Source: an uncultured Paracoccaceae bacterium (GTDB lineage: Bacteria; Pseudomonadota; Alphaproteobacteria; Rhodobacterales; Rhodobacteraceae). Taken from it: a stretch of 64,000 nucleotides of DNA. Positions 8,147 to 17,249 of the stretch are shown here, piece after piece. Under the pieces are notes generated by a model. The model had not been told where the DNA came from and searched no databases. It worked only from the letters and a program-made list of their open reading frames with translations. Made by a program: the position numbers and the translations under genes. Location of the stretch: NCBI GenBank assembly GCA_947493145.1, contig CANLPZ010000002.1, positions 643,364 through 707,363 of the forward strand. Reading direction: 5' to 3'. Each line of letters starts with the position of its first letter. Positions within the stretch are counted from its first letter, which is position 1.

Positions 8147-8734
8147 ATGCATGGATTGGTAAATCGCGCGATCCAAAACTTTACGCGGGATACCTATGGG
8201 GACGAAATTTGGAATGCCGTGGCTAAGGATGCGGATCTTGGGCTCGTCTGCTTTGAATCCATGCTGCATTATCCTGACCGCATGACGGAAGATATGATTG
8301 CCAGTCTCGCAAAGTTGTTAAACAAGACGAAACCAGAAATTTTTGAAGACATCGGCACCTATCTCGTGTCGCATGCGTCGAGTTCGAATTTACGTCGTTT
8401 ACTGCGATTTGGCGGCACCGATTATGTCGATTTTTTACATTCGCTTGACGATTTATCAGACCGAGCAAAGCTTGCGGTGTCTGATCTTGAATTGCCGCAA
8501 TTGGAGCTGGTTGACGTTTCTGATGGGCAGTATTCATTAATTTGTAAATCGGATGTTGATGGATTCACAACGGTTCTGATTGGCGTTCTTCGTGCGATGG
8601 CAGATGACTATGGCGCATTGGTATTCTTAGACACCCGTACCAACGCCGACACCACAACGACCATTTCTGTTGCCCTGTTGGATGATCAATTTGCAAAAGG
8701 CAACAGTTTTGCCCTTGCCTCGAAATCTGCATGA
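8147..8734 (+). CDS. H-NOX (heme NO-binding) domain protein
   Basis: 195 residues from ATG 8147, with the family's N-terminal signature MHGLVNRAIQNF and TYGDEIW. The proximal heme ligand is probably His98 in FLHSLDDL. These proteins bind heme and sense NO, or O2 in some anaerobes, and signal to a partner enzyme. The YxSxR motif that contacts the heme propionates in most H-NOX proteins aligns with a C-x-S-x-V stretch here and seems lost. The next gene, 10 nt downstream, encodes an HNOBA-GGDEF protein, the classic partner type, so the pair probably couples NO to c-di-GMP turnover. Confidence 0.85.
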   Translation: MHGLVNRAIQNFTRDTYGDEIWNAVAKDADLGLVCFESMLHYPDRMTEDMIASLAKLLNKTKPEIFEDIGTYLVSHASSSNLRRLLRFGGTDYVDFLHSLDDLSDRAKLAVSDLELPQLELVDVSDGQYSLICKSDVDGFTTVLIGVLRAMADDYGALVFLDTRTNADTTTTISVALLDDQFAKGNSFALASKSA

Positions 8735-8744
8735 GGAAAACACG

Positions 8745-9773
8745 ATGATCTCTTCGACTCAATATTCGGTCCTAAACGCGTTGTGCCCAATGCATGTTGT
8801 TATGGATTCACACGGGGTCATACTTCAGGTCGGCCCGACACTTAAAAAAGTCGCACAAGAGACGGATCTATTGGGGCGAAAAATTTTCGACGTTGTTGAA
8901 ATTCGCCGCCCAAAAGGGGTCACGTCAGTCGACGGGCTTTGCAAATATGCCGGCCAAAAACTGCATTTAGTATTGCGTGACAAACCCACTGTTCAGTTGA
9001 AGGCTGTGGCGGGGGTAAACGATGAAAATGGGCATGTTGTCATGAACTTGTCCTTTGGGATCAATGTGGTCGATGCGGTCGGGGTCCATAACCTGACAAG
9101 CGCAGACTTTGCGCCCACAGATTTAACGGTTGAGATGCTTTATCTTGTCGAGGCCAAAACAGGTGCGATGAACGAAACACGTGATTTGATCAACCGGTTA
9201 CAGGTTGCAAAGGTCGCGGCCGAAGAACAGGCCTATACCGACACGCTTACTGGTTTAAAAAACCGTCGCGCGCTTGACCATATTCTGGCACGATTGGTGT
9301 TGTCTGGTGATGCGTTTGCATTGATGCAAATGGATTTGGATTATTTCAAGGCGGTCAATGACACTTTGGGACATGCGGCGGGGGATCATGTGTTGCAAAA
9401 GGCTGCGGAGATCATGGTCGATGAAACCCGATCAGATGATATCGTGGCACGCGTTGGCGGTGACGAATTTGTCATTGTGCTGAAAGGGATGATAGACCCC
9501 GTCGTCGTGTCCCGTATCGCCGATCGGATTATCGCGCGGCTGGAACAACCGATCCCGTTTAATGATGACATGTGTAAAATTTCGTCCAGCGCTGGCACCG
9601 CCTTGGCCAAAAGCGGGGAACGGCTTCCTGTACAAACTTTGATGGATGATGCCGATGTCGCGCTGTATGCGTCAAAACGGAACGGACGTGCACAACATAC
9701 GATTTACGATCCAGCCTTGCGATTGGACCCGTCGCATTTGGAACCGCCCGCAGGCCGTGCCGTTGGACCGTAG
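8745..9773 (+). CDS. HNOBA-GGDEF diguanylate cyclase, H-NOX partner
   Basis: 342 residues from ATG 8745; the open frame upstream overlaps the H-NOX gene. The N-terminal 140 residues (LCPMHVVMDSHGVILQVGPT and onward) look like the heme-NO-binding-associated PAS-like domain. A short coiled linker at about residues 150-175 leads to a GGDEF domain with the active site RVGGDEFV and an I-site RSDD five residues upstream of it. The cyclase should therefore be active and subject to product inhibition. Adjacent H-NOX and HNOBA-GGDEF genes are an established NO-to-c-di-GMP switch controlling attachment or biofilm formation in other bacteria. Confidence 0.87.
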   Translation: MISSTQYSVLNALCPMHVVMDSHGVILQVGPTLKKVAQETDLLGRKIFDVVEIRRPKGVTSVDGLCKYAGQKLHLVLRDKPTVQLKAVAGVNDENGHVVMNLSFGINVVDAVGVHNLTSADFAPTDLTVEMLYLVEAKTGAMNETRDLINRLQVAKVAAEEQAYTDTLTGLKNRRALDHILARLVLSGDAFALMQMDLDYFKAVNDTLGHAAGDHVLQKAAEIMVDETRSDDIVARVGGDEFVIVLKGMIDPVVVSRIADRIIARLEQPIPFNDDMCKISSSAGTALAKSGERLPVQTLMDDADVALYASKRNGRAQHTIYDPALRLDPSHLEPPAGRAVGP

Positions 9774-9857
9774 GCGGCGAATATTTGTGAATTAACCGCT
9801 TTTGATATCGTGATGTCGCCGCTACGCTTGTTGCACCGATAAAAAATTGGGTGCCAT

Positions 9858-11813
9858 ATGACGGATTTCCTTTTACTCGCGTTTGTTTTTCTCTTCGCAG
9901 GTGTTGTGGCGGTGCCCATTGCATCACGGTTGGGGCTTGGATCGGTATTGGGATATTTGATCGCGGGTATCGTGATCAGTCCCATTTTGGCGGTTTTGGG
10001 GGTCGACGTAATTGCGATTCAACATTTCGCTGAATTCGGCGTGGTCATGATGTTGTTTCTGGTCGGCTTAGAGCTTGAACCAAAATTGTTATGGCAAATG
10101 CGCGCAAAGCTTATCGGTCTGGGCGGCGGACAGGTTGGACTGACAACGCTATTGGTAATGGCGGTTGCGATGGCATTTGGCCAGCCATGGTCCATTGCCT
10201 TGGCCATCGGTTCGGTATTGGCGCTTTCTTCAACCGCAATCGTTCTTCAAACCCTTAATGAAAAGGGTTTGATGAAATCTGACGGCGGTCAATCAAGCTT
10301 TTCTGTCTTGTTGTTCCAAGACATTGCGGTGATCCCGATGTTGGCCCTGATCCCACTGCTGGCGATGCCCGAATTAATGGACGTCGCTGCGACCGATACG
10401 CATGGATCTGCAACCCAACTTGAACAGTCTCACGACTCGCACAAAACGGAAACAAATGGTCACGATGACCATAGCGGGGACCATCACAGCGAGGGTCATA
10501 GCGATGACCATGGCGCATCATATTCGCTGGTCGATGGATTAAATGGCTGGCAAACTGCGTTGGTCACGATTGGCGCCGTTGCCGCAGTGGTGTTGGGTGG
10601 CAACTTTTTAACAGGTCCCATTTTCCGGTTTATTGCCGCCGCCCGCTTGCGCGAGCTGTTCACAGCGACCGCGCTCATGATGGTCATTGGGATTGCTTTG
10701 CTTATGACTTTGGTTGGCTTGTCGCCTGCTTTGGGAACCTTTCTTGCTGGCGTGGTTTTGGCAAACTCTGAATACCGACACGAATTGGAATCGGACATTG
10801 ATCCGTTCAAAGGCCTGTTGCTTGGGCTGTTCTTTATGACTGTCGGGGCAGGGATCAATTTTGCGCTATTGTTCGAAAACCTTTGGTCGATTGTCGCGTT
10901 GACACTTGGGTTGATCGCGCTGAAGGCGATGGTTCTATTGGTCCTTGCGCGCGTGTTTAAATTGAAAGGCGCAGACAAGTGGCTGTTTGGGTTGGGGCTG
11001 GCCCAAGCAGGCGAATTTGGCTTTGTGCTGTTGTCTTTCACTGTCGCGAATTCGGTCATACCGACACCGATTGCGGACCAGTTACTGCTTGTCGTGGCGC
11101 TGTCGATGTTACTGACGCCGGCGTTGTTCATTGTTTACGATCGCGTGATTTCACCGCGCTATATCGGTGCCGAAGGCCGTGAAATGGATGAAATTACCGA
11201 AAAGAGCCATATCATTATCGCGGGGCACGGGCGTGTCGGTGGTATTGTCAGCCGCATGTTGCGGTCTGCGGGGCACACACCGACGGTCATTGATTTTTCC
11301 TCAAAACAGTTGGAATTGCTGCGCAAGTTCGGAATAAGTGCATATTTTGGGGATGCCACACGCCCCGATCTGTTGCATTCGGCCGGTATTGACGAGGCAA
11401 AACTGTTCGTAATTGCGATCGATGGAAAAACACAGATTACAGAGTTGGTAAAATACGTGCGCCAAAACCACCCGAACGTTCATGTTGTGGCGCGCGCAGT
11501 TGATCGCAATCATGTGTATGATCTTTGGGCTGCGGGCTGTCGCGATATTGTGCGCGACACCTATGATAGCTCGCTTCGAATTGGTCGTTCAGCGTTCGAA
11601 GCAATGGGCGTGCCCGCGGAAAAAGCCGAAGAGGTTAAAAACGCATTTAACGAAATTGACCGACGCACGATGTTGGAAATGGCAGAACATTATGACCCAG
11701 AAATCCCCATGGTCGAAAATGAGGAATACATGTCCAAAATCAGGGAACGCATTGACGGGTGGCAAGCTGAACTGTCTGAGACAGTCACCAGAATTATTGG
11801 GACGTCCAAATAA
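9858..11813 (+). CDS. CPA2 monovalent cation:proton antiporter (KefB/C-like) with RCK domain and His-rich loop
   Basis: 651 residues. Residues 1-430 hold about a dozen membrane segments of the Na+/H+ exchanger fold, with the CPA2-like stretch EFGVVMMLFLVGLELEP. A cytoplasmic RCK_N domain starts at about residue 452 (IIIAGHGRVGG, a nucleotide-binding GxGxxG). KefB/C proteins are K+ efflux systems gated by nucleotides or glutathione adducts. An unusual hydrophilic insertion at about residues 180-220 carries nine histidines and many Asp and Glu residues (for example HDDHSGDHHSEGHSDDHG), like metal-binding loops of zinc and nickel transporters. No KefF/KefG ancillary gene is adjacent. Confidence 0.87.
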   Translation: MTDFLLLAFVFLFAGVVAVPIASRLGLGSVLGYLIAGIVISPILAVLGVDVIAIQHFAEFGVVMMLFLVGLELEPKLLWQMRAKLIGLGGGQVGLTTLLVMAVAMAFGQPWSIALAIGSVLALSSTAIVLQTLNEKGLMKSDGGQSSFSVLLFQDIAVIPMLALIPLLAMPELMDVAATDTHGSATQLEQSHDSHKTETNGHDDHSGDHHSEGHSDDHGASYSLVDGLNGWQTALVTIGAVAAVVLGGNFLTGPIFRFIAAARLRELFTATALMMVIGIALLMTLVGLSPALGTFLAGVVLANSEYRHELESDIDPFKGLLLGLFFMTVGAGINFALLFENLWSIVALTLGLIALKAMVLLVLARVFKLKGADKWLFGLGLAQAGEFGFVLLSFTVANSVIPTPIADQLLLVVALSMLLTPALFIVYDRVISPRYIGAEGREMDEITEKSHIIIAGHGRVGGIVSRMLRSAGHTPTVIDFSSKQLELLRKFGISAYFGDATRPDLLHSAGIDEAKLFVIAIDGKTQITELVKYVRQNHPNVHVVARAVDRNHVYDLWAAGCRDIVRDTYDSSLRIGRSAFEAMGVPAEKAEEVKNAFNEIDRRTMLEMAEHYDPEIPMVENEEYMSKIRERIDGWQAELSETVTRIIGTSK

Positions 11814-11933
11814 GATCGACAGGTTGCGCACTGTCGCCTAATTCACGCGGCTTTACGTTTGGCGTAGAGGAAAACCATGCGTTGGTGACGATCGTCGCCA
11901 TTGTGTGCTGGTTCGATTTTAGGGAAGATACCG

Positions 11934-12008
11934 TGGCAGCCCGTAGGGGAATCGAACCCCTCTTTCCAGGTTGAAAACCTGGCGTCCTAACCGATAGACG
12001 AACGGGCC
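11934..12008 (-). tRNA. tRNA-Glu (anticodon TTC)
   Basis: Read on the minus strand it folds as a 75-nt cloverleaf with encoded CCA. The acceptor is GGCCCGT paired with ACGGGCT, the anticodon loop TTTTCAA sits on a CCAGG/CCTGG stem, and the T-arm is GGGGTTCGATTCCCC. Position 1 against 72 is a G-U wobble instead of G-C. The region downstream (11814-11933) holds no gene. Confidence 0.95.
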
Positions 12009-12089
12009 GCGCTTGGTGAGGGTGATTTAGGCAATGCCGCGACCAAGCGCAAGCGGAATTTTACAAAAACTTCGAAAAAAATTTTTGGC

Positions 12090-13829
12090 TTAGGTTGGCG
12101 CAGCATCTTCGAGCCGCAACTGTACAGATTGTCGGCCATTCCACGTATTGATTTCCAATCTTCCGGCGAGGTGGAACCGTTTTCCGCCATGGTTTTCAAG
12201 GAGTTGCCCAAGCGGGCCATCATACGCCCCAAAACAGATGGCATCGATCCGTTGGCCCATCCCATCCCCAAAGCTGATCTTTAAATGACTGTCACCGACG
12301 CGTTTGGCAAAAAGGATCGCAACATCTGGGAATGCGAATCTTGGGGCAGGGGCGCTGGCGCCAAATGGCCCTGCTTTTTCAATCTGTTCGACCAATTCCA
12401 CGGTCGCCGCCGATGGCATCAAGACTGACGCGATATTTAAATCGGCGGGACCGGCGTTTCCTGCGCCTTGCTTGCCAAGCAATTCAGACAACCGTTCCAT
12501 TGCAGGTTCCAACTGGTCGCGTGACAACGACAGACCTGCCGCCATTTTATGTCCGCCACCTTTTTCAATCAGACCTTCGGCGCTGAGCCTTTGGATCGAG
12601 GCGCCCAAATCGATGCCGCTGATGGATCGACCGGATCCTTTGCCATCATCGCCATCAAAGCCGATGACAATCGCCGGTCGGTTTGTTGATTCCTTGATAC
12701 GCGACGCAACGATCCCCACCACGCCTGCGTGCCAACCTTCGCCGGCGGCCCAGACCAGTGGTGCGGACATATCGCGGGTTTCGATTTGTTCCATCGCAGC
12801 GGCGCGAACGGCGGCTTCGATATCGCGGCGTTCGCCGTTCAGGTCATCCAGTCGTGCGGCCAATGCTTTGGCTTCATGCGGGTCGGCGGTCGACAAAAGC
12901 CGCGCGCCAAGATCAGCTTGACCAATGCGACCGCCCGCATTCACGCGAGGTCCCAACAAAAACCCAAGATGATAGGACGTTGGCGCGCTGTCCATACGTG
13001 CGGCATCGGCAAGTGCTGTAATCCCGACGCGGGCGCGACGGGCCATGACGGTTAAGCCTTGGCGAACCAGTGCGCGGTTTACACCAACCAACGGCGCCAC
13101 ATCCGCGACAGTCGCAAGTGCCACCAAGTCCAACATCGCCATTAGATCGGGGCCTTTGACGTCTTGATCCCTAAGTTGGCGGTTGGCTTCGATCAGCATC
13201 AAAAACACCACGGCAGCAGCGCAAAGATGGGCAAGATCACCCGTTTCGTCCTGCCGGTTCGGGTTCACGACGGCCAACGCTGGGGGGAGTGTTTCGCCGC
13301 CCAAATGGTGGTCAAGCACGATCACATCACAGTTTTCGACCGCTGCGATTGGTTCATGGCTTAGCGTTCCACAATCCACGCAAATGATCAGATCGTGCGA
13401 CGCCGCCAATTGCTGCATCGCAGGGATATTTGGGCCATAGCCTTCGTCGATGCGATCAGGGACATAAAGCGTTGCTTGATGCCCCATATCGCGCAGCCAA
13501 GTTACGATCAACGCAGCAGACGTGCCGCCATCAACGTCATAATCCGCAAAAACGGCGATGCGTTCGCGATTTTTCCAAGCGGAAACAAACCGTTGGGCCG
13601 CTGTTTCCATATCCCGCAGGCCGCGTGGATCGGGCAAAAGATCGCGCAATGTGGGGGCAAGAAAGCGTTCAGCCTGTGTCGGATCAACGCCGCGTTTGAC
13701 CAAGACATGGCACAATGATGCAGGAAGACCAGTTTGTTGCACCATGAATTCCGCGGCGCGGTCTTCGTCTGTGGTGGGGCCAACCCAAGTGCGCCCAAGC
13801 GCCGAAGAGGTGACCCCAAGAAACGACAA
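12090..13829 (-). CDS. recJ: Single-stranded-DNA-specific exonuclease RecJ
   Basis: 579 residues with the DHH-family motifs: FADYDVDG at about residue 95, VLDHHLGG at about 172, and the DHHA1 motif GRSISGI...KGGGHKMAAG at about 395-435. RecJ degrades single-stranded DNA 5' to 3' in recombination and mismatch repair. The only start that gives the full family N-terminus (SFLGVTSSALGRTWVGP) is a TTG one base after the glpX stop codon. There is no clear ribosome-binding site, so translation is probably coupled to glpX. The gene is third in a hom-glpX-recJ minus-strand operon. Confidence 0.93.
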   Translation of the reverse strand: MSFLGVTSSALGRTWVGPTTDEDRAAEFMVQQTGLPASLCHVLVKRGVDPTQAERFLAPTLRDLLPDPRGLRDMETAAQRFVSAWKNRERIAVFADYDVDGGTSAALIVTWLRDMGHQATLYVPDRIDEGYGPNIPAMQQLAASHDLIICVDCGTLSHEPIAAVENCDVIVLDHHLGGETLPPALAVVNPNRQDETGDLAHLCAAAVVFLMLIEANRQLRDQDVKGPDLMAMLDLVALATVADVAPLVGVNRALVRQGLTVMARRARVGITALADAARMDSAPTSYHLGFLLGPRVNAGGRIGQADLGARLLSTADPHEAKALAARLDDLNGERRDIEAAVRAAAMEQIETRDMSAPLVWAAGEGWHAGVVGIVASRIKESTNRPAIVIGFDGDDGKGSGRSISGIDLGASIQRLSAEGLIEKGGGHKMAAGLSLSRDQLEPAMERLSELLGKQGAGNAGPADLNIASVLMPSAATVELVEQIEKAGPFGASAPAPRFAFPDVAILFAKRVGDSHLKISFGDGMGQRIDAICFGAYDGPLGQLLENHGGKRFHLAGRLEINTWNGRQSVQLRLEDAAPT

Positions 13830-13830
13830 T

Positions 13831-14796
13831 TTATGCGATCGGGGAACGATAGCTCATGCGCCGGACTGAACCCGTTTTTGATCGCATAAGAATGGTTTCT
13901 GTCGTGAAATATCCGACTTCGCGTTTGATACCGTTCAGGATCGATCCATCGGTGACACCTGTTGCGGCAAAAACCACGTCTTGGGTGACCATGTCGTCGC
14001 GTGTGTAAATGCGGTCAAGGTCGGTGATACCTGCTTTTGCCGCACGGCCGCGTTCGTCGTCGTTTCGAAACAACAAACGCCCAAAGATTTGTCCACCCAT
14101 GCATTTTAAGGCAGAGGCCGCCAACACGCCTTCGGGTGCGCCGCCTTGACCCATATACATGTCGATGCCCGTGATTTCAGGTTCGGCACAATGCATTACG
14201 CCCGCGACGTCGCCGTCCGTGATCAAACGGATTGATGCACCTGTCCCGCGAATTTCTTCGATCATGTCTTCGTGGCGGGGGCGTTCCAATACGCAAACGG
14301 TGATGTCCTCAGCGGCACAGCCTTTGGCTTTGGCAAGCGCTTCGACACGGTCTTTTGGCGACATGTCTAAGGACACTGTGTCCGGTGCAAATCCTGGACC
14401 GATGGCCAGTTTGTCCATGTATACGTCGGGCGCATGCAACATTGATCCGCGCGGTCCAAGCGCGATGACAGTCAAGGCGTTTGGCATGTCTTTGGCTGTC
14501 AATGTCGTGCCTTCAAGTGGGTCCAACGCAATATCCACGCCTGGGCCGTTCCCAGTCCCAACTTCTTCGCCTATGAACAACATAGGGGCTTCGTCGCGTT
14601 CGCCTTCGCCGATGACAACGACCCCTGCGATGTCCAGCATGTTCAACTGTTCGCGCATTGCATTTACAGCAGCTTGATCTGCTGCTTTTTCGTCGCCGCG
14701 ACCGATCAAACTGGCAGATGCCAAAGCTGCGGCTTCTGAAACACGGGCCAATCCCAACGACAGCATACGGTCTTGGAAATCTACAGGTGAGGTCAT
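13831..14796 (-). CDS. glpX: Class II fructose-1,6-bisphosphatase GlpX
   Basis: 321 residues, the usual length. The metal and substrate motifs are visible: GEGERDEAPML at about residue 62, DPLEGTTLTAKDMPNA at about 92 and the C-terminal GVTDGSILNGI. It hydrolyses fructose 1,6-bisphosphate to fructose 6-phosphate in gluconeogenesis; many alphaproteobacterial members also accept sedoheptulose bisphosphate. GGGGAA lies upstream of the ATG. It sits between hom and recJ, an order I recall as common in Rhodobacterales that likely reflects cotranscription and not a shared pathway. Confidence 0.94.
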   Translation of the reverse strand: MTSPVDFQDRMLSLGLARVSEAAALASASLIGRGDEKAADQAAVNAMREQLNMLDIAGVVVIGEGERDEAPMLFIGEEVGTGNGPGVDIALDPLEGTTLTAKDMPNALTVIALGPRGSMLHAPDVYMDKLAIGPGFAPDTVSLDMSPKDRVEALAKAKGCAAEDITVCVLERPRHEDMIEEIRGTGASIRLITDGDVAGVMHCAEPEITGIDMYMGQGGAPEGVLAASALKCMGGQIFGRLLFRNDDERGRAAKAGITDLDRIYTRDDMVTQDVVFAATGVTDGSILNGIKREVGYFTTETILMRSKTGSVRRMSYRSPIA

Positions 14797-14907
14797 TTTG
14801 TTCCCCTAAATAATCAATTACGCGACACCTAACGTGTCAAATTGTTTAGGCCCAGAGCGAAATGAACAATGGTAGCGCAAACATGGTTTTGGGTCGTTCA
14901 ATCGGCG

Positions 14908-16194
14908 TTAAAGTTGCTCAATCCGGATGGCAACGGGGGCTGTTTCCATCACATCGATGGTTTCAAAACCTTTAAGCGCCGTGTCCAAACTATCGCGTGT
15001 TGTTTTATGTGTGACAATCAAAACAGGCGCGCTGGTGTTATCGTGGCCGTATTGGCGCATCCGGTCGATTGAAATGCCAGCCTCACCAAGGACAGAGGCA
15101 ACTTTGGCCAAGGCGCCTGGTTTGTCCTGTAGCATCATACGCAAATAGTACGGGGCAGGTGTAGTCGCTTTTGCCGGTTTCGCGGTGACAAGAGTGTTGG
15201 CAGGTTGACCAAAGGTCGACACACGAATGCCGCGCGCGATATCAAGGATATCTGACATGACCGCGCTGGCGGTTGGGCCTTCGCCTGCGCCCGCACCGCG
15301 CAATACGATTTGACCAACTTGGTCGCCTTCGATCACGACCATATTTGTCCCGCCATCAAGCTGACCCAAGGGGCTAGAATCTGGCACCAAACACGGTGAC
15401 ATACGTTGTTCCAAACCACGGCCTGTCATCTGGGTCACGCCAAGAAGTTTGATTTTGTATCCCATGTCTTGGGCCGCATCGATGTCTTCGAGTGTGATAT
15501 TTTGGATGCCTTCTAATTCGATGGCATCGAAATCAACCTGCGTGCCAAAGGCAATCGAGGCGAGCAAAGCAAGTTTGTGACCGGCATCAATTCCGCCAAC
15601 ATCCAGATTTGGATCAGCCTCAAGATAGCCCAGTTTATCGGCTTCTGCGAACAGGGCGTTATATCCCTGACGCGTGTCCTGCATTTGGGTCAGAATGTAG
15701 TTACAGGTGCCATTCATAACCCCCATAACACGTTGAATTTCATTGCCTGCTAAGCCTTCGGTCAATGCTTTGACAACTGGAATACCACCCGCGACAGCGG
15801 CTTCGAAGCGAATGACGCGACCGGCGTTTTCGGCCTGTTCGGCCAACGGTTGACCGTAAAGCGCGAGCATGGCTTTGTTTGCGGTGACGACATCTTTGCC
15901 CGCTGCAATTGCGGCCTCGGTCGCCGCTTTGGCCGGACCGTCGCTGCCCCCCATCAGTTCGACAAAAACATCGACATCGTCGCGAGTTGCCAACGCAACT
16001 GGGTCGTCTTCCCATCCATAGCTGGTCAGCGGGACACCGCGGTCTTTGTCTTTTGACCGTGCAGACACCGCAGAAATTTCGATTTTACGTCCGGTGCGCG
16101 CCTCAAGCACTGCGGCGTGCTGGCGGATGATTTTGACAACGCCAATGCCGACCGTTCCCAATCCGGCAATTCCAAGTCGTAAAGGATCAGGCAT
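14908..16194 (-). CDS. hom: Homoserine dehydrogenase
   Basis: 428 residues from the ATG at 16194, chosen because GGAG lies eight bases upstream; the frame could start eight codons earlier. An NAD(P)-binding Rossmann domain opens the protein (LGIAGLGTVGIGVV). The catalytic domain contains NGTCNYILTQM at about residue 170 and a conserved KLALLASIAFG. A C-terminal ACT domain (about 345-428, PYYLRMMLQDKPGALAKVAS) suggests feedback by threonine. It reduces aspartate semialdehyde to homoserine for threonine, methionine and isoleucine synthesis. It is the first gene of the hom-glpX-recJ group. Confidence 0.95.
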   Translation of the reverse strand: MPDPLRLGIAGLGTVGIGVVKIIRQHAAVLEARTGRKIEISAVSARSKDKDRGVPLTSYGWEDDPVALATRDDVDVFVELMGGSDGPAKAATEAAIAAGKDVVTANKAMLALYGQPLAEQAENAGRVIRFEAAVAGGIPVVKALTEGLAGNEIQRVMGVMNGTCNYILTQMQDTRQGYNALFAEADKLGYLEADPNLDVGGIDAGHKLALLASIAFGTQVDFDAIELEGIQNITLEDIDAAQDMGYKIKLLGVTQMTGRGLEQRMSPCLVPDSSPLGQLDGGTNMVVIEGDQVGQIVLRGAGAGEGPTASAVMSDILDIARGIRVSTFGQPANTLVTAKPAKATTPAPYYLRMMLQDKPGALAKVASVLGEAGISIDRMRQYGHDNTSAPVLIVTHKTTRDSLDTALKGFETIDVMETAPVAIRIEQL

Positions 16195-16284
16195 TTTTTT
16201 GTCTCCGGTCAAAATCAAACAATGAAACGACGTAACAATCGTCGCCGGAGGTGTTATCGCGAATGGCGGATCGGTGCAACGCGA

Positions 16285-16560
16285 CTATTGCACACCGCGT
16301 AACATACGTTGTTTGGTGGCGCGGTCGATGACGGGTCGCTTTAAATTCGCGGACCTGTTGCGCAAGTTTGTGACTCTTGTGCTCATATTTTGCGCAACTT
16401 GAGACACGTCCTGTGTCGAAACTGCATCAAAATTCATCGTTTCCAATGAAATCAACTCGGGGAATGCTGCATTTTTTGCACGATCTGACACAACCGCGTC
16501 CAGTTCAGGAAACGTTGTACAGGCGGCGAGCGCCAAATATGGAACGAACCAAAATCGCAT
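16285..16560 (-). CDS. Small lipoprotein of unknown function
   Basis: 91 residues from ATG 16560. A short signal sequence MRFWFVPYLALAAC ends in a lipobox-like LAAC, so Cys14 should be lipidated. The mature part is hydrophilic, with a stretch of alternating helix-forming residues (about 55-80, AQNMSTRVTNLRNRSANL) and a basic end. I do not recognise the family. It diverges from a TetR gene, and the 18-bp palindrome between them could regulate both. It lies 90 nt upstream of hom in the same direction and could share transcripts with that operon. Confidence 0.6.
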   Translation of the reverse strand: MRFWFVPYLALAACTTFPELDAVVSDRAKNAAFPELISLETMNFDAVSTQDVSQVAQNMSTRVTNLRNRSANLKRPVIDRATKQRMLRGVQ

Positions 16561-16607
16561 ACGATCCTTATGCGGTGAGTTAAACAAAGGTGCAAGGAGG
16601 CCCTTGA

Positions 16608-16625
16608 TCTGAACAATTGTTCAGA
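16608..16625. promoter_or_regulatory. 18-bp perfect palindrome, candidate TetR operator
   Basis: The sequence tctgaacaattgttcaga is a perfect palindrome between the divergent lipoprotein and TetR genes, 13 bases before the TetR start codon. Perfect dyads of this length next to a tetR-type gene usually serve autoregulation. The motif TGAACAATTGTTCA is symmetric about its centre with no spacer. Confidence 0.6.
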
Positions 16626-16637
16626 CAAAAATTGCTT

Positions 16638-17249
16638 ATGGCGCGTAAAATCGGCTCTCATTCCGAAATTACAGGACCGCGGGTGTATTCCACCGCCGCG
16701 CGGCTGATTGCACGCCATGGGTTTGCAGCCGTTTCCATGCGCCAGATCGCAGGCGAAGTCGGCGTTCAAGCGGGCGCTTTGTACAATTACATTTCAGACA
16801 AGCAGACGTTGTTGTTGGATTTGATGCGGTCGCACATGGATGAGCTGCTGGAACATGCGGAACAATTGGATGCCACCCAACCACCGATTGAACAACTCGT
16901 CGAGTTCACGGATTTCCACATTCGGTTTCATGCAACGCGCCTGGATCTGGTGTTCATCGCCTATATGGAGCTTCGCAATCTAAACGAGGAAAATTTTGCT
17001 TTTATCGAAGGTCTTCGAGGGCAATATGAAGATCGGTTAGAAGCCATTTTGGAGGCCGGCAAAGCGGACGGTAGTTTTGCCATCACCGACACGAAAATCA
17101 CGACAATGGCGTTGATTGCAATGATGACAGGTGTCACCAATTGGTTCCGCGATGGTGGGCGGCTGTCTTTGGAACAGGTCAGCGATATCTATTGCGGTAT
17201 GGTTTTAAAATCCGTGATGGCGACCACACCGCAACGTGAAACGGATTAA
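16638..17249 (+). CDS. TetR family transcriptional regulator
   Basis: 203 residues from ATG 16638; an in-frame TTG lies inside the palindrome and is rejected. The helix-turn-helix spans about residues 10-55 (FAAVSMRQIAGEVGVQAGAL followed by YNYISDKQTLL). The ligand domain (about 70-200) resembles those of acyl-CoA-responsive KstR2-like members (FHATRLDLVFIAYMELRNL), so a fatty-acid or acyl-CoA signal is possible but unproven. No fatty-acid genes lie nearby. It converges with pirin, with a 4-nt overlap of the gene ends. Confidence 0.85.
   Translation: MARKIGSHSEITGPRVYSTAARLIARHGFAAVSMRQIAGEVGVQAGALYNYISDKQTLLLDLMRSHMDELLEHAEQLDATQPPIEQLVEFTDFHIRFHATRLDLVFIAYMELRNLNEENFAFIEGLRGQYEDRLEAILEAGKADGSFAITDTKITTMALIAMMTGVTNWFRDGGRLSLEQVSDIYCGMVLKSVMATTPQRETD

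Noticed and set aside
10496..11131. Long antisense open frame (211 codons) inside the CPA2 antiporter gene.
   Set aside because: It is low-complexity (Asn, Ser, Pro, Thr-rich), mirrors the membrane codons of the real gene and has no ribosome-binding site.
12304..12921. Plus-strand open frame of 205 codons opposite recJ.
   Set aside because: It is a shadow of recJ: the recJ motifs are unambiguous, and the frame shows no domain.
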